Source: an uncultured Prevotella sp. (GTDB lineage Bacteria > Bacteroidota > Bacteroidia > Bacteroidales > Bacteroidaceae). Taken from it: a stretch of DNA of 11,696 nt. The stretch covers positions 1-11,696 of the forward strand of contig UQZX01000052.1 in the NCBI GenBank assembly GCA_900545525.1, read 5' to 3'. This document shows positions 1 to 7,318 of the stretch, in pieces. Within the stretch, counting starts at the first letter, position 1. Each line of letters starts with the position of its first letter. Made by a program: the position numbers and the translations under genes. The notes below the pieces were generated by a model, which saw only the letters and a program-made list of their open reading frames with translations, searched no databases and was not told the DNA's origin.

Positions 1-30
1 TTTCTTATGATTATGTTTGGTTTTTTCCAT
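1..30 (-). CDS. Possible start of a gene running off the left edge
   Basis: On the minus strand an ATG at 30-28 opens a frame that is uninterrupted to the window edge and reads MEKTKHNHKK. Only ten residues are visible, so no function can be given; the beginning is basic and hydrophilic, which argues against a signal peptide. It lies downstream of the terminator at 104-145, so it would need its own promoter, and I see no clear TAnnTTTG box between 31 and 104. It may be a chance frame. Confidence 0.25.
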   Translation of the reverse strand, partial: MEKTKHNHKK

Positions 31-103
31 AGGAAGCAGCCCGCAGACAGTAATGACGGCGTATCACTCCAAATGTTGGATAAGCTTCTCTTTAATGGCA
101 GAC

Positions 104-145
104 AAAAAGCGTGCCGTCCCCGCTTTTAGACGGTGGACGGCACGC
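104..145 (-). terminator. Rho-independent terminator after the small membrane protein gene
   Basis: A perfect 11-bp GC-rich stem (109-119 with 135-145) is extended by CCG/CGG (120-122 with 131-133, one bulged base). On the minus strand it is followed directly by five T (108-104). It lies 21 nt past the stop of the gene at 167-355 and should end the two-gene unit. Confidence 0.85.
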
Positions 146-166
146 CTTGACAATATATGGTAGAAC

Positions 167-355
167 TCAGCTGAGCCACGACTCCATGCGTCCTCGTGCA
201 ATAAGGTAGTAGAAAATCAGTCCCAACCAGCTTGTTGCGAGTATCAGGATGATGGCAATAATCCTTTTCCACAGTGAAACATTCATGCCTGCAATCTCGA
301 TGGCTGCCTTTATTGTAAGGACAACGCCGACAATCCAAATAATAAAACCAATCAT
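167..355 (-). CDS. Small two-helix membrane protein, PLDc_N-like
   Basis: A 62-residue protein that is almost entirely two hydrophobic helices, about residues 2-22 and 31-53, joined by a short polar loop with a W-K-R (29-31). The second helix ends in a WLGLIFYYLIARGR stretch. This pattern (hydrophobic helix, charged turn, second helix with G-x-I-x-Y-Y-L and a basic end) recalls the PLDc_N-type small membrane proteins common in Bacteroidota; the family call is from memory and moderate at best. No catalytic residues are present, so it is probably a membrane-anchored accessory protein. It starts 31 nt after the stop of the repeat lipoprotein gene with no terminator between, so the two are probably co-transcribed. 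A GGAAG four bases before the ATG may help initiation. A shared envelope role is inferred from adjacency only. Confidence 0.75.
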   Translation of the reverse strand: MIGFIIWIVGVVLTIKAAIEIAGMNVSLWKRIIAIILILATSWLGLIFYYLIARGRMESWLS

Positions 356-386
356 AATCTTCCGTTTTTAGTTGTTAGACAATATG

Positions 387-731
387 TTATTTCAACTCCT
401 TTTTAACGTCATTGTAGCCCTCTTTCACGTTTTTCTTCACGTTCTGATAGCCTTTCTTCACGCCTTTTTTAGCGTCCTGATAGTCCTCCTTGATGTTTTC
501 CTTTGTCTTGTCGTAGCCCTGTTCCACCTTTTGCTTGGCGTCTCCGTAGCCTTCTTTCACCTTTTCCTTTGTATTCTCATAGCCTTCTTTTACATCTTCT
601 TCCACATCGTCGATGTCGTTCTCTATACATTGTGTAGTGCAGTGATGCTTGTTTGAAGACTTGTTGTTGTCACATGATGCGGCAGTCATCATCGCTGCCA
701 TTGCTATTACCGCTATTACATTCTTTTTCAT
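387..731 (-). CDS. Lipoprotein with six 11-residue amphipathic repeats
   Basis: A 114-residue protein. Residues 1-19 form a lipoprotein signal peptide (MKK, hydrophobic core, AAS) before Cys20, the expected lipidation site. A short linker contains two further cysteines (31, 35) and an acidic patch (D39-D46). From Val47 to Glu112 the protein is six consecutive 11-residue units of the form V-K-E-G-Y-x-x-x-K-x-x, without indels. Glycine or aspartate is at position 4 and tyrosine is invariant at position 5. Eleven-residue periodicity rich in Lys/Glu is typical of LEA-like, YtxH-like and apolipoprotein-like amphipathic helices, which bind membranes or form hendecad coiled coils. It is probably anchored in the envelope and may respond to stress, but the function is unknown. 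It is the first gene of a two-gene unit with a leader of about 260 nt. An AGGAATT lies directly before the ATG. Confidence 0.85.
   Translation of the reverse strand: MKKNVIAVIAMAAMMTAASCDNNKSSNKHHCTTQCIENDIDDVEEDVKEGYENTKEKVKEGYGDAKQKVEQGYDKTKENIKEDYQDAKKGVKKGYQNVKKNVKEGYNDVKKELK
396..593 (-). repeat. Six tandem 33-bp coding repeats in the lipoprotein gene
   Basis: Six in-frame 33-bp units encode the 11-residue repeats (residues 47-57, 58-68, 69-79, 80-90, 91-101, 102-112). The units have diverged at DNA level, mostly in third positions and in the last half of each unit, while the G/D-Y core is kept. This suggests old duplication followed by selection on the helix pattern. Confidence 0.85.
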
Positions 732-990
732 AATTCCTAAGTTTTAAATTGTTTATACCTCTGTTAGTTATCCTTCTCTCTGTTCCGGGGCGTCCGCCGT
801 GGGCGGCTTCATCGGTCCGTACGGTTGCCGGAGCCTTTTCCCCGTTTTTCTTTCCGTTGTTTCTTTTTCTTGCCTCCATACTGTTTGTTGTTAATAAGTC
901 TGACAGATGTCCCCGCCCCTTTCCCTTCTCTTTATGCGGGGACATTATTTTGTTATCCTGAAACAACCTTTAAACCTTTTGAGTTGTTGT
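732..990 (-). promoter_or_regulatory. Long structured 5' leader of the lipoprotein gene
   Basis: No convincing gene is present. The leader carries a perfect 10-bp inverted repeat (907-916 with 936-945, 19-nt loop) close to its predicted 5' end and a smaller CCGCC/GGCGG hairpin near 791-803. The large hairpin has no minus-strand T-tract after it, so it is not an obvious terminator; it may stabilise the RNA or regulate translation. A 98-codon frame across this region starts with TTG and has low-complexity basic composition, so I do not call it. Confidence 0.4.
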
Positions 991-997
991 TCATTTG

Positions 998-1029
998 CAA
1001 ATATAATATGGTAAGGGGTAATGTAGAAA
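998..1029 (-). promoter_or_regulatory. Promoter of the lipoprotein/membrane-protein pair
   Basis: On the minus strand TATATTTG (1005-998) matches the Bacteroidota -7 box TAnnTTTG. A TTTC (1029-1026) lies 20 nt upstream in place of the -33 TTTG, a one-base deviation. Transcription would start near 991 and run left, giving a leader of about 260 nt before the ATG at 731. Confidence 0.6.
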
Positions 1030-1238
1030 ATAAAATACGTTTTGTTCAGTACTATTAAATCCAATTAAATTAAAAAAGTTTTATATTGCCCGGATATTCA
1101 TAATTTAGGTTTATCACGAGATTCGGAGTGATATAAAACTAATTGAAACATTGTGTCTTATTTTACGTGCTGAAAGCTATGGTGTTCAATATCGGATAAG
1201 AAGTGTGCCCGTTTTTTTGCATGAGGTAAAATGCTTTT

Positions 1239-1484
1239 ATGTGTGCGCCCCGCAGGGGCAACAACCGCATAGACCGGGGCATAGCGTAGCGGCACCCCGG
1301 GCGTATAAGGTGTGCATGACAATCGTCCTGAAAGGACAAAAGCGTTAGATGCCAGCCATTTACGGCGTGTATGTCTATGCTTTTGCCCTTGCAGGGCGAT
1401 GATGGCATCCTGTATATCATACCCAAGGCGCCGCTACGTTATGCCTTGGGCTATGCGGTTGTTGCCCCTGCGGGGCGCGCACAT
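1239..1484. repeat. 246-bp imperfect palindrome of two REP-like arms
   Basis: The right half, reverse-complemented, aligns to the left half over about 112 bp with one single-base indel. The outer 63 bp match at 55 positions, including 28 identical bases (1245-1272 with 1451-1478). Each arm holds three small hairpins: GCCCC-GCA-GGGGC (identical in both arms), a CCGGGG/CCCCGG or CCCAAGG/CCTTGGG stem, and GTCCT-GAA-AGGAC or its counterpart GCCCT-TGC-AGGGC. The latter two differ between arms by paired, compensatory substitutions. The sequence resembles the dispersed intergenic repeats I recall from Bacteroidota genomes. It lies in the gene-free stretch between gdhA and the lipoprotein unit. I see no coding capacity in 1059-1600. 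Confidence 0.8.
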
Positions 1485-1548
1485 AGCTGGTTCACTCTTC
1501 ATTACGGTTTTGAGTGCCCCTACTTGAAAGCCCAATGACCGCATGGCA

Positions 1549-1563
1549 CATGGCAACGCCATG
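1549..1563. repeat. Short hairpin CATGGC-AAC-GCCATG
   Basis: A perfect 6-bp stem with a 3-nt loop lies between the large palindrome and the gdhA terminator. It is not followed by a T-tract on either strand and has no assigned role. Confidence 0.4.
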
Positions 1564-1611
1564 GGAATGGGAGCATAGATGAAACTGCCGGGAGGTCTGT
1601 CTGCCGTCAGC

Positions 1612-1654
1612 CCATAATAAAAGCCCCGCAGACTGTTGCGGCAGTCTGCGGGGC
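1612..1654 (-). terminator. Rho-independent terminator of gdhA
   Basis: A perfect 13-bp GC-rich stem (1623-1635 with 1642-1654, 6-nt loop) is followed on the minus strand by TTTTATTAT. It starts 23 nt after the gdhA stop codon. Confidence 0.9.
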
Positions 1655-1677
1655 CTTGTCTCCGTTATATGCTTTTA

Positions 1678-3015
1678 TTATACCACGCCCTGTGCCATCA
1701 TGGCGTTTGCAACCTTCATGAAGCCTGCGATGTTGGCGCCTTTCACATAGTCGATGTAGCCGTCCTGTTCCGTTCCGAACTTCACGCATTGCTCGTGTAT
1801 GGAGTGCATTATATAGTGAAGCTTTTCGTCCACTTCCTTCTCGCTCCATGTCAGGCGCATCGAGTTCTGTGTCATTTCAAGTCCGGATGTGGCAACTCCG
1901 CCTGCGTTCACTGCCTTGCCGGGAGCGAAGAGCATCTTGGCGTTTACGAACTTCTCCACTGCCTCGGCGGTGCAGCCCATGTTTGAAACCTCGGCAACGC
2001 ACAGCGGGTTGTTTGCCAGCAGCATGTCGGCATCCTCGCCGTTAAGCTCGTTCTGTGTAGCACACGGCAGTGCGATGTCGCATTTAACCTCCCACGGTTT
2101 CTTGCCTGCAACGAATGTGGCACCGGGGAATTCCTCTGCGTATGGCTCGCAGATGTCGTTTCCGCTTGCACGAAGTTCCAGCATGTAGTCTATCTTCTCG
2201 CCGCTTATGCCGTCGGGGTCGTATATATATCCGTCGGGACCTGATATCGTTATCACCTTGGCACCGAGTTCGGTAGCCTTGGTTGCTGCTCCCCATGCAA
2301 CGTTTCCGAAGCCGCTTATCGCAACGGTCTTGCCCTTTATGTCGATGCCGTGTGTCTGCAGCATCTCGTTAACGAAGTAGAGGGCACCGAAGCCGGTTGC
2401 CTCCGGGCGTATGCGTGAGCCTCCCCATTCAAGACCCTTGCCTGTGAGCACGCCGTGCCACTGGTGCTTCAGCTTCTTGTACATGCCGAAAAGATAGCCT
2501 ATCTCGCGGCCTCCTACGCCGATGTCACCTGCCGGAACGTCCTCGTCAGGACCTATATGGCGGTACAGCTCGGTCATGAACGCCTGGCAGAAACGCATTA
2601 TCTCAGCATCGCTGCGTCCGCGTATGGAGAAGTCGGCGCCACCCTTGCCGCCGCCCATGGGCAGCGTTGTGAGCGCGTTTTTGAATGTCTGTTCAAATCC
2701 GAGGAACTTAAGTATAGATAGGTTTACCGACGGGTGGAAGCGCAGACCGCCCTTATACGGACCTATCGCGCTGTTAAACTGCACGCGGTAACCAAGGTTT
2801 ACGTGCACCTCACCGCGGTCGTCGACCCATGGAACGCGGAATGTGACGATGCGTTCCGGCTCTACGATGCGCTCGATAATCTTTGCTTTCTCAAACTCAG
2901 GATGCTTGTTGTACACATCCTTTACGGAAATAAGCACTTCTCTGACTGCTTGCAGGTACTCTGCCTCACCTGGATGCCTCTTCTCAAGGTCAACCATAAT
3001 TTTCTCAACATCCAT
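1678..3015 (-). CDS. gdhA: Glutamate dehydrogenase (hexameric, class I)
   Basis: A cytosolic enzyme interconverting glutamate with 2-oxoglutarate and ammonia, a main link between carbon and nitrogen metabolism. The 445 residues match the usual length of hexameric bacterial GDH. The N-terminal domain (about 1-200) has the substrate lysine in PYKGG (Lys88), the active-site signature PMGGGKGG with catalytic Lys124, and PAGDIGVGGRE with catalytic Asp164. The Rossmann domain (about 200-370) has SGFGNVA (234-240) and, after the second strand, SGPDGYIYDP. The C-terminal part returns to the first domain and ends in ANAMMAQGVV. The Pro260-Asp261 pair resembles my recollection of the NAD-specific Clostridium symbiosum enzyme rather than the Ser/Lys pattern of NADP enzymes, so automatic labels of 'NADP-specific' may be wrong here. 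It is monocistronic, with its own promoter at 3063-3094 and its own terminator. The ATG is preceded by an AT-rich leader without Shine-Dalgarno sequence. Confidence 0.97.
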   Translation of the reverse strand: MDVEKIMVDLEKRHPGEAEYLQAVREVLISVKDVYNKHPEFEKAKIIERIVEPERIVTFRVPWVDDRGEVHVNLGYRVQFNSAIGPYKGGLRFHPSVNLSILKFLGFEQTFKNALTTLPMGGGKGGADFSIRGRSDAEIMRFCQAFMTELYRHIGPDEDVPAGDIGVGGREIGYLFGMYKKLKHQWHGVLTGKGLEWGGSRIRPEATGFGALYFVNEMLQTHGIDIKGKTVAISGFGNVAWGAATKATELGAKVITISGPDGYIYDPDGISGEKIDYMLELRASGNDICEPYAEEFPGATFVAGKKPWEVKCDIALPCATQNELNGEDADMLLANNPLCVAEVSNMGCTAEAVEKFVNAKMLFAPGKAVNAGGVATSGLEMTQNSMRLTWSEKEVDEKLHYIMHSIHEQCVKFGTEQDGYIDYVKGANIAGFMKVANAMMAQGVV

Positions 3016-3062
3016 AGTAGTATATTTTAAAGTTTAACTGACAGTTTGTAATAACTATATCG

Positions 3063-3094
3063 CAAAAGTATAGAAATTTATTGTAACGACCAAA
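3063..3094 (-). promoter_or_regulatory. gdhA promoter
   Basis: On the minus strand TTTG (3094-3091), a 20-nt spacer and TACTTTTG (3070-3063) match the Bacteroidota -33/-7 consensus exactly. Transcription would start near 3056, giving a leader of about 40 nt. The -33 box is part of the T-run that ends the metY terminator. Confidence 0.75.
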
Positions 3095-3126
3095 AAAAGC
3101 AAGACGTTTTTGTCGCGTCTTGCTTT
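3092..3126 (-). terminator. Rho-independent terminator of the protease-metY unit
   Basis: A perfect 11-bp stem (3096-3106 with 3116-3126, 9-nt loop) is followed on the minus strand by a T-run that reaches to 3092. It begins 36 nt past the metY stop. The run overlaps the -33 element of the gdhA promoter. Confidence 0.88.
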
Positions 3127-3162
3127 CTTTATGATATTTTTAAGGATGTTGCTCCGTTCTTG

Positions 3163-4446
3163 TCACAACTTGTCAAGAGCCTGCTTTATGTCGGCTATTA
3201 TGTCGTCAGCATCTTCTATTCCGACGGAAAGGCGTATAAGGTCCGGCGCGATGCCTGCCTCGCGCAGCTGTTCGTCTGTCAGCTGGCGGTGCGTATGGCT
3301 TGCCGGATGCAGCACGCAGGTGCGTGCGTCGGCAACATGTGTCACAATGCTTATCATCTTCAGCGAGTCCATGAACTTTATTGCAGTGTCGCGGTCGCCT
3401 TTAAGTCCCAGCGACATCACTCCGCACGAGCCTTCGGGAAGATACTTCCTGCCGAGTTCGTAAGCCTTGTCGCCCTCCAGTCCGCAGTAGTGCACCCATG
3501 CCACGTGTTCATTCCCCTGCAGGAACTCGGCAACAGACTGTGCGTTCTGGCAGTGGCGGGGCATGCGCAGATGAAGCGTTTCAAGACCGAGGTTGAGCAG
3601 GAACGCGTTCTGCGGGCTTTGTATGGAGCCGAGGTCGCGCATCAGCTGTGCCACCAGCTTGGTGGTATATGCCATTTTTCCGAATGCCTTGGTGTATGTC
3701 AGTCCGTGGTAAGACTCGTCCGGTGTCGTCAGTCCGGGGAACTTTTCAGCATGTGCGTCCCAGTCGAAGTTGCCGCTGTCTACCACCACTCCGCCTACAG
3801 CCGTTGCATGTCCGTCCATGTATTTTGTCGTCGAATGCGTCACGATGTCGCACCCCCACTCAAACGGGCGGCAGTTTATTGGTGTGGCGAAGGTGTTGTC
3901 CACTATCAGCGGCACGCCGTTTTTGTGTGCGATGCGTGCAAACTTCTCTATGTCGAGAACGTTGCATCCGGGGTTTGATATGGTCTCTCCGAACATTGCC
4001 TTGGTGTTCGGGCGGAACGCCTTCTGTATCTCGTCCTCTGGTGCATCGGGATTTACGAAAGTGCACTCTATGCCCAGTTTCTTCAGCGTGACGCCGAAAA
4101 GATTGTATGTCCCGCCATAGATTTCGTTTGACGTGACAACATGGTCGCCTGCCTCACAGATGTTGAAGATGGCGTAGAAGTTTGCCGCCTGCCCTGATGA
4201 TGTAAGCGTTGCGCCCACGCCGCCCTCGAGGTCGGCTATCTTTTGTGCCACTGCATCGTTGGTGGGGTTCTGCAGCCGCGTGTAGAAATATCCTGTTGCC
4301 TCAAGGTCGAACAGCTTTGCCATTTCCTCGCTGTCGTCATATTTGAATGTCGTACTCTGTATGATTGGTACCACGCGCGGCTCTCCGTTCTTGGGCTTCC
4401 AGCCCCCCTGCACGCACAGCGTGCCCCTTTTCAGTTTCTTTTCCAT
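3163..4446 (-). CDS. metY: O-acetylhomoserine sulfhydrylase (PLP enzyme)
   Basis: A cytosolic PLP enzyme of the Cys/Met metabolism family that joins O-acetylhomoserine with sulfide (or methanethiol) to give homocysteine (or methionine). Its 427 residues fit the long MetY/Met17 form rather than the shorter cystathionine gamma-synthases. Visible landmarks are Y55-T-R57 (cofactor phosphate contact from the neighbouring subunit), SSGQAA with Ser84-Gly85-Gln86 (phosphate binding), VDNTFATP with Asp183 (pyridine nitrogen), HSTTKYMDGH with the Schiff-base Lys208, and RLSVGIED with Arg405 (substrate carboxylate). The characteristic YHGL at 246-249 supports sulfhydrylase over lyase. Its ATG lies only 5 nt after the stop of the protease gene, with no promoter of its own and no Shine-Dalgarno, so it is probably translated by coupling from the same mRNA. 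A cystathionine-type activity cannot be fully excluded. Confidence 0.95.
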   Translation of the reverse strand: MEKKLKRGTLCVQGGWKPKNGEPRVVPIIQSTTFKYDDSEEMAKLFDLEATGYFYTRLQNPTNDAVAQKIADLEGGVGATLTSSGQAANFYAIFNICEAGDHVVTSNEIYGGTYNLFGVTLKKLGIECTFVNPDAPEDEIQKAFRPNTKAMFGETISNPGCNVLDIEKFARIAHKNGVPLIVDNTFATPINCRPFEWGCDIVTHSTTKYMDGHATAVGGVVVDSGNFDWDAHAEKFPGLTTPDESYHGLTYTKAFGKMAYTTKLVAQLMRDLGSIQSPQNAFLLNLGLETLHLRMPRHCQNAQSVAEFLQGNEHVAWVHYCGLEGDKAYELGRKYLPEGSCGVMSLGLKGDRDTAIKFMDSLKMISIVTHVADARTCVLHPASHTHRQLTDEQLREAGIAPDLIRLSVGIEDADDIIADIKQALDKL

Positions 4447-4451
4447 GTCGG

Positions 4452-7307
4452 TTATTTCACAAATTTACTGTTAAACGTTCCCTTGCCGGTGTATATGCGT
4501 GCGATGTACATGCCGTGTCCCAAGGCATCTGCCGGTATGTCATATCCGTTGATGTTGCTTGCGGACAATACACACATGCCGTTTGCACCGAACACTTCCA
4601 CCTTATTAATATTATATCCGTCGCCGTTGCATATATGCAGCATGCCGTTTCCGTAAGTTACGGATATGTTGCCGTCGTTCCCGTTGTTTCCCGTAATGTC
4701 GGTTATTCCCGTCGGACGTTCTTTGACGGTGAACAGCTTGTAGCAGTTGCGGTAGTCGCCCACTGTGCCTTCCTTGCCGCCCTGTTTTGCCTCTACAAGT
4801 ATTACATACTCTCCCGCGTCAACGGCAGGCTTGCGGTATGTGAAGTTTATGGTCTTTGTCTCGCCTGCGTTTATTGTCTGGGAGCCCATGTATATTATCT
4901 CACCGTTGGTAAGAGTGTGCTGCCTTGCCCTTACGTACACGGTGCCGCTGAACTTCTGCGGAGCCTGTAGTGTCAGGCTTCCGGTGGCGTTTTCACCTTT
5001 ATATATTATGTCGGGGAAGCTGAGCGAAACGGCATTTACCATGATATCGGTCGTGTTCCCGCCGACGGTCATTGTCTCTGTACATGCCTCTGCCACGGCA
5101 TCATTTGTGGTGTTGCCGTCTTCGGTTATGTATTTCACATCCACACGGTATGTTCCCGGGTCTACGGGCAGCTTGCGGTAGAATGTTCCGGTTACAGCCT
5201 CGCCCTGGCTCACCTCAATGTTCTTTTGCTGGAAAAGATAGGAGTTTTCGGGGTTGTTCACATCCGTGAGATATGTCGCAATGCCCACTTTGCCTGCCGC
5301 AGCGTAGTTGCGTGCGTTCACGGCAATTGTGACGTTGTCGCCCTGACGTATGTCCGTGTCTGTCGCGTTGCGCCATATCGCGTCTTGCGTCATGCGCATT
5401 ACGGGCACTGCCGACGGCGGAAGAACAGTTATTATGCCGTCGTCTCCGTCCATAAGCTTGAACGGGTTGTCTTCGTGTCCGTTCTCGAACATCATGAGAC
5501 GGTATTCTCCCTCGGGCATGTCTTGCGACAAACTGATTAACAGTTCTATGTTTTCAGTGCTTCCGTTGTAGACGTTTACACTGTTGTCATAACTCCATTT
5601 TTGTTCAGCTCCGTCGCTCGGTATGAACACGGTGGTGATTTTTTTCAGGTCAAAGTTGCTGCTGTTGTTGCGCAGTTTCAGCCGGAACAGCGCGCTTCCC
5701 TGTGCATATACGTCACCGTCGGCTTTCAGCGGTGTGAGCAGAGACACGTCCGGATGAGTCTTGTTGTCGTCGTCTGTCACCACAATGCCGTTCGTAACAG
5801 TTGCCTTTACCGTGCCGCGACCGCTGTTTTCATGCCTTATAGTCTGCCACGCATCCGTTGCCGATTCGCGGAAAACGAGCCTTACCTCATATTCTCCGTC
5901 AGTAATTTCGGTGCCGACATTTGCCGGAATTTGTTTCATTGTAAACAGCGGGATTGATGATGTGCCGCGATTTTTTGCATATCCGTCCATGTGCTGGCTT
6001 ACGGCATACAGTATCTTGACGACCTCACCGTCCTTTGTCAGTGCCGCCGCAATCTCTCCGTCAAATGGCTTTGTGTCGTAGTTGCTGAGGTTTGTCATGA
6101 GCATGAAGTCCGTGCCGAAGTTTGAGCAGTAGACCGAACTGCTGTACAGCGGGCGGCAGAAGCCATTGTCCGTGCCCGTTGCCGGCTGTATGCCCGTTAT
6201 TATTTCCTGGTCGAGGTTATATCCTCCGCTGCCACCTCCCTCGCCGAGGTCGCTCGGGTTGAGGTGGTTTACGAGGAAGTATCCGTTGCTCCTGCCGTAC
6301 CATCCCCAGTTGATATGCACGTAGTTCTCAGAGTCGTAGCCGTCGCACACAAAGGCATGACCGCCCGCGCCGCGGTCGCTCGATGCACCGTAATAAACAG
6401 GTCTGCCTGCGTCAAGCTCGCCCTTTATCATCTCAATCCATTCGCTGCTGCTGTAATAGTTGCGCTTGCGCATTACCGTTGCTCCGTCGTATCCGAAATA
6501 GTCGCGCAGCGCACCGGGCACCAGCATTGACAGCGCGCCGCTGCCCTCCACTTCATAGTCCATCTCCACGGCTATGCCGAAGTGCGCCGCAAGAGTTGCC
6601 GCGGCACTTGTCTGGCTTGTCGTGGCACCCGTCTCAGGATAGAACGGCAGCATGTTGTTCCAGTCGTAGACCGTGCTGCCGAAGTCGGCAGACAGTTCCG
6701 TGTTGTTCCATGTATAGCTCTTGCTGCCCGTTCCGCGCTGCGGATAGTTGTAAAACTTCATTATCTGCGTTGCCGCCGTTGCCACGCATCCCACGTAGTA
6801 GTTCTTTGTGGTGCTGCCCGATGTGTATGTAGGGCACTGGCTGTTGAACGGATAATCCTGTCCCCAGTTTATCTCGCCCAACAGCGGAGCCACCACCACG
6901 CTGCCCTGCCGCGGTGCCTTGTCCTGATGTGGCATGCCGTTCTTTGCGCACATGTCGACGTACGCCTCGTTCATCCTGAGCCATGCCGCCATGTTGTCAG
7001 GAATGTTTTCCGGGTCGAATGTTCCCGTCTCGGCATATCCCAACACGGGAATAGCCTTGTCATCGCCGGCAACAACCACGAAGCCCCCGTTGTCATCGAT
7101 GTTGAAGACGTATAGTTTCTCTGTGTTTGATACCTGTGCTTTCGCACCCTTGCGTGCCGGCATACATTTAAGCGATGCAGACATGCTGCATCGCTTGTTA
7201 ATGAAATCTTTTGCCAATGCCTCAGCCCGGCTTTTGCCTATGGGTTCTGCCACGGCAGAAGAAATGCCGGTCAAGAGGCATAATAAAGATAATATGTATC
7301 TCTTCAT
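4452..7307 (-). CDS. Secreted C10 (streptopain/interpain-like) cysteine protease with T9SS C-terminal domain
   Basis: A 951-residue exported cysteine protease. The signal peptide is residues 1-20 (cleavage after AVA). Residues about 24-120 form a streptopain-type propeptide/Spi inhibitor domain (KLYVFNIDDNGGFVVVAGDD), which keeps the zymogen inactive. The catalytic domain (about 138-378) has WGQ with Gln150 (oxyanion hole), VGCVATAATQIMKF with nucleophile Cys174, GGHAFVCDGY with catalytic His317, and HINWGWYG with Asn333 and Trp335. Residues about 380-860 look like several Ig-like beta modules. The last 86 residues, with VEVFGANG, a G-M-Y and a final KFVK, fit a type A T9SS sorting domain, so the product should cross the outer membrane and be secreted or anchored there. 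Compared with streptococcal SpeB (about 400 residues) it carries a large C-terminal extension, as does Prevotella interpain A. It begins 11 nt after the fibronectin-III gene and ends 5 nt before metY. Confidence 0.95.
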   Translation of the reverse strand: MKRYILSLLCLLTGISSAVAEPIGKSRAEALAKDFINKRCSMSASLKCMPARKGAKAQVSNTEKLYVFNIDDNGGFVVVAGDDKAIPVLGYAETGTFDPENIPDNMAAWLRMNEAYVDMCAKNGMPHQDKAPRQGSVVVAPLLGEINWGQDYPFNSQCPTYTSGSTTKNYYVGCVATAATQIMKFYNYPQRGTGSKSYTWNNTELSADFGSTVYDWNNMLPFYPETGATTSQTSAAATLAAHFGIAVEMDYEVEGSGALSMLVPGALRDYFGYDGATVMRKRNYYSSSEWIEMIKGELDAGRPVYYGASSDRGAGGHAFVCDGYDSENYVHINWGWYGRSNGYFLVNHLNPSDLGEGGGSGGYNLDQEIITGIQPATGTDNGFCRPLYSSSVYCSNFGTDFMLMTNLSNYDTKPFDGEIAAALTKDGEVVKILYAVSQHMDGYAKNRGTSSIPLFTMKQIPANVGTEITDGEYEVRLVFRESATDAWQTIRHENSGRGTVKATVTNGIVVTDDDNKTHPDVSLLTPLKADGDVYAQGSALFRLKLRNNSSNFDLKKITTVFIPSDGAEQKWSYDNSVNVYNGSTENIELLISLSQDMPEGEYRLMMFENGHEDNPFKLMDGDDGIITVLPPSAVPVMRMTQDAIWRNATDTDIRQGDNVTIAVNARNYAAAGKVGIATYLTDVNNPENSYLFQQKNIEVSQGEAVTGTFYRKLPVDPGTYRVDVKYITEDGNTTNDAVAEACTETMTVGGNTTDIMVNAVSLSFPDIIYKGENATGSLTLQAPQKFSGTVYVRARQHTLTNGEIIYMGSQTINAGETKTINFTYRKPAVDAGEYVILVEAKQGGKEGTVGDYRNCYKLFTVKERPTGITDITGNNGNDGNISVTYGNGMLHICNGDGYNINKVEVFGANGMCVLSASNINGYDIPADALGHGMYIARIYTGKGTFNSKFVK

Positions 7308-7318
7308 AAGTGTTTATG

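Noticed and set aside
396..593. CRISPR-like array suggested by regular 33-bp repeats
   Set aside because: The repeats are contiguous without spacers, in frame, and encode an amphipathic 11-residue pattern.
670..966. 98-codon minus-strand frame upstream of the lipoprotein gene
   Set aside because: It needs a TTG start, has low-complexity basic composition, and overlaps the start of the well-supported lipoprotein gene in another frame.
3160..3978. 272-codon plus-strand frame
   Set aside because: It is antisense to metY, whose catalytic motifs are complete, and its translation shows no domain features.
4460..4467. TAAATTTG on the minus strand just before metY, a possible -7 box
   Set aside because: No TTG-type -33 box lies at the right distance, transcription would start only a few bases before the ATG, and the bases encode the conserved end of the protease.
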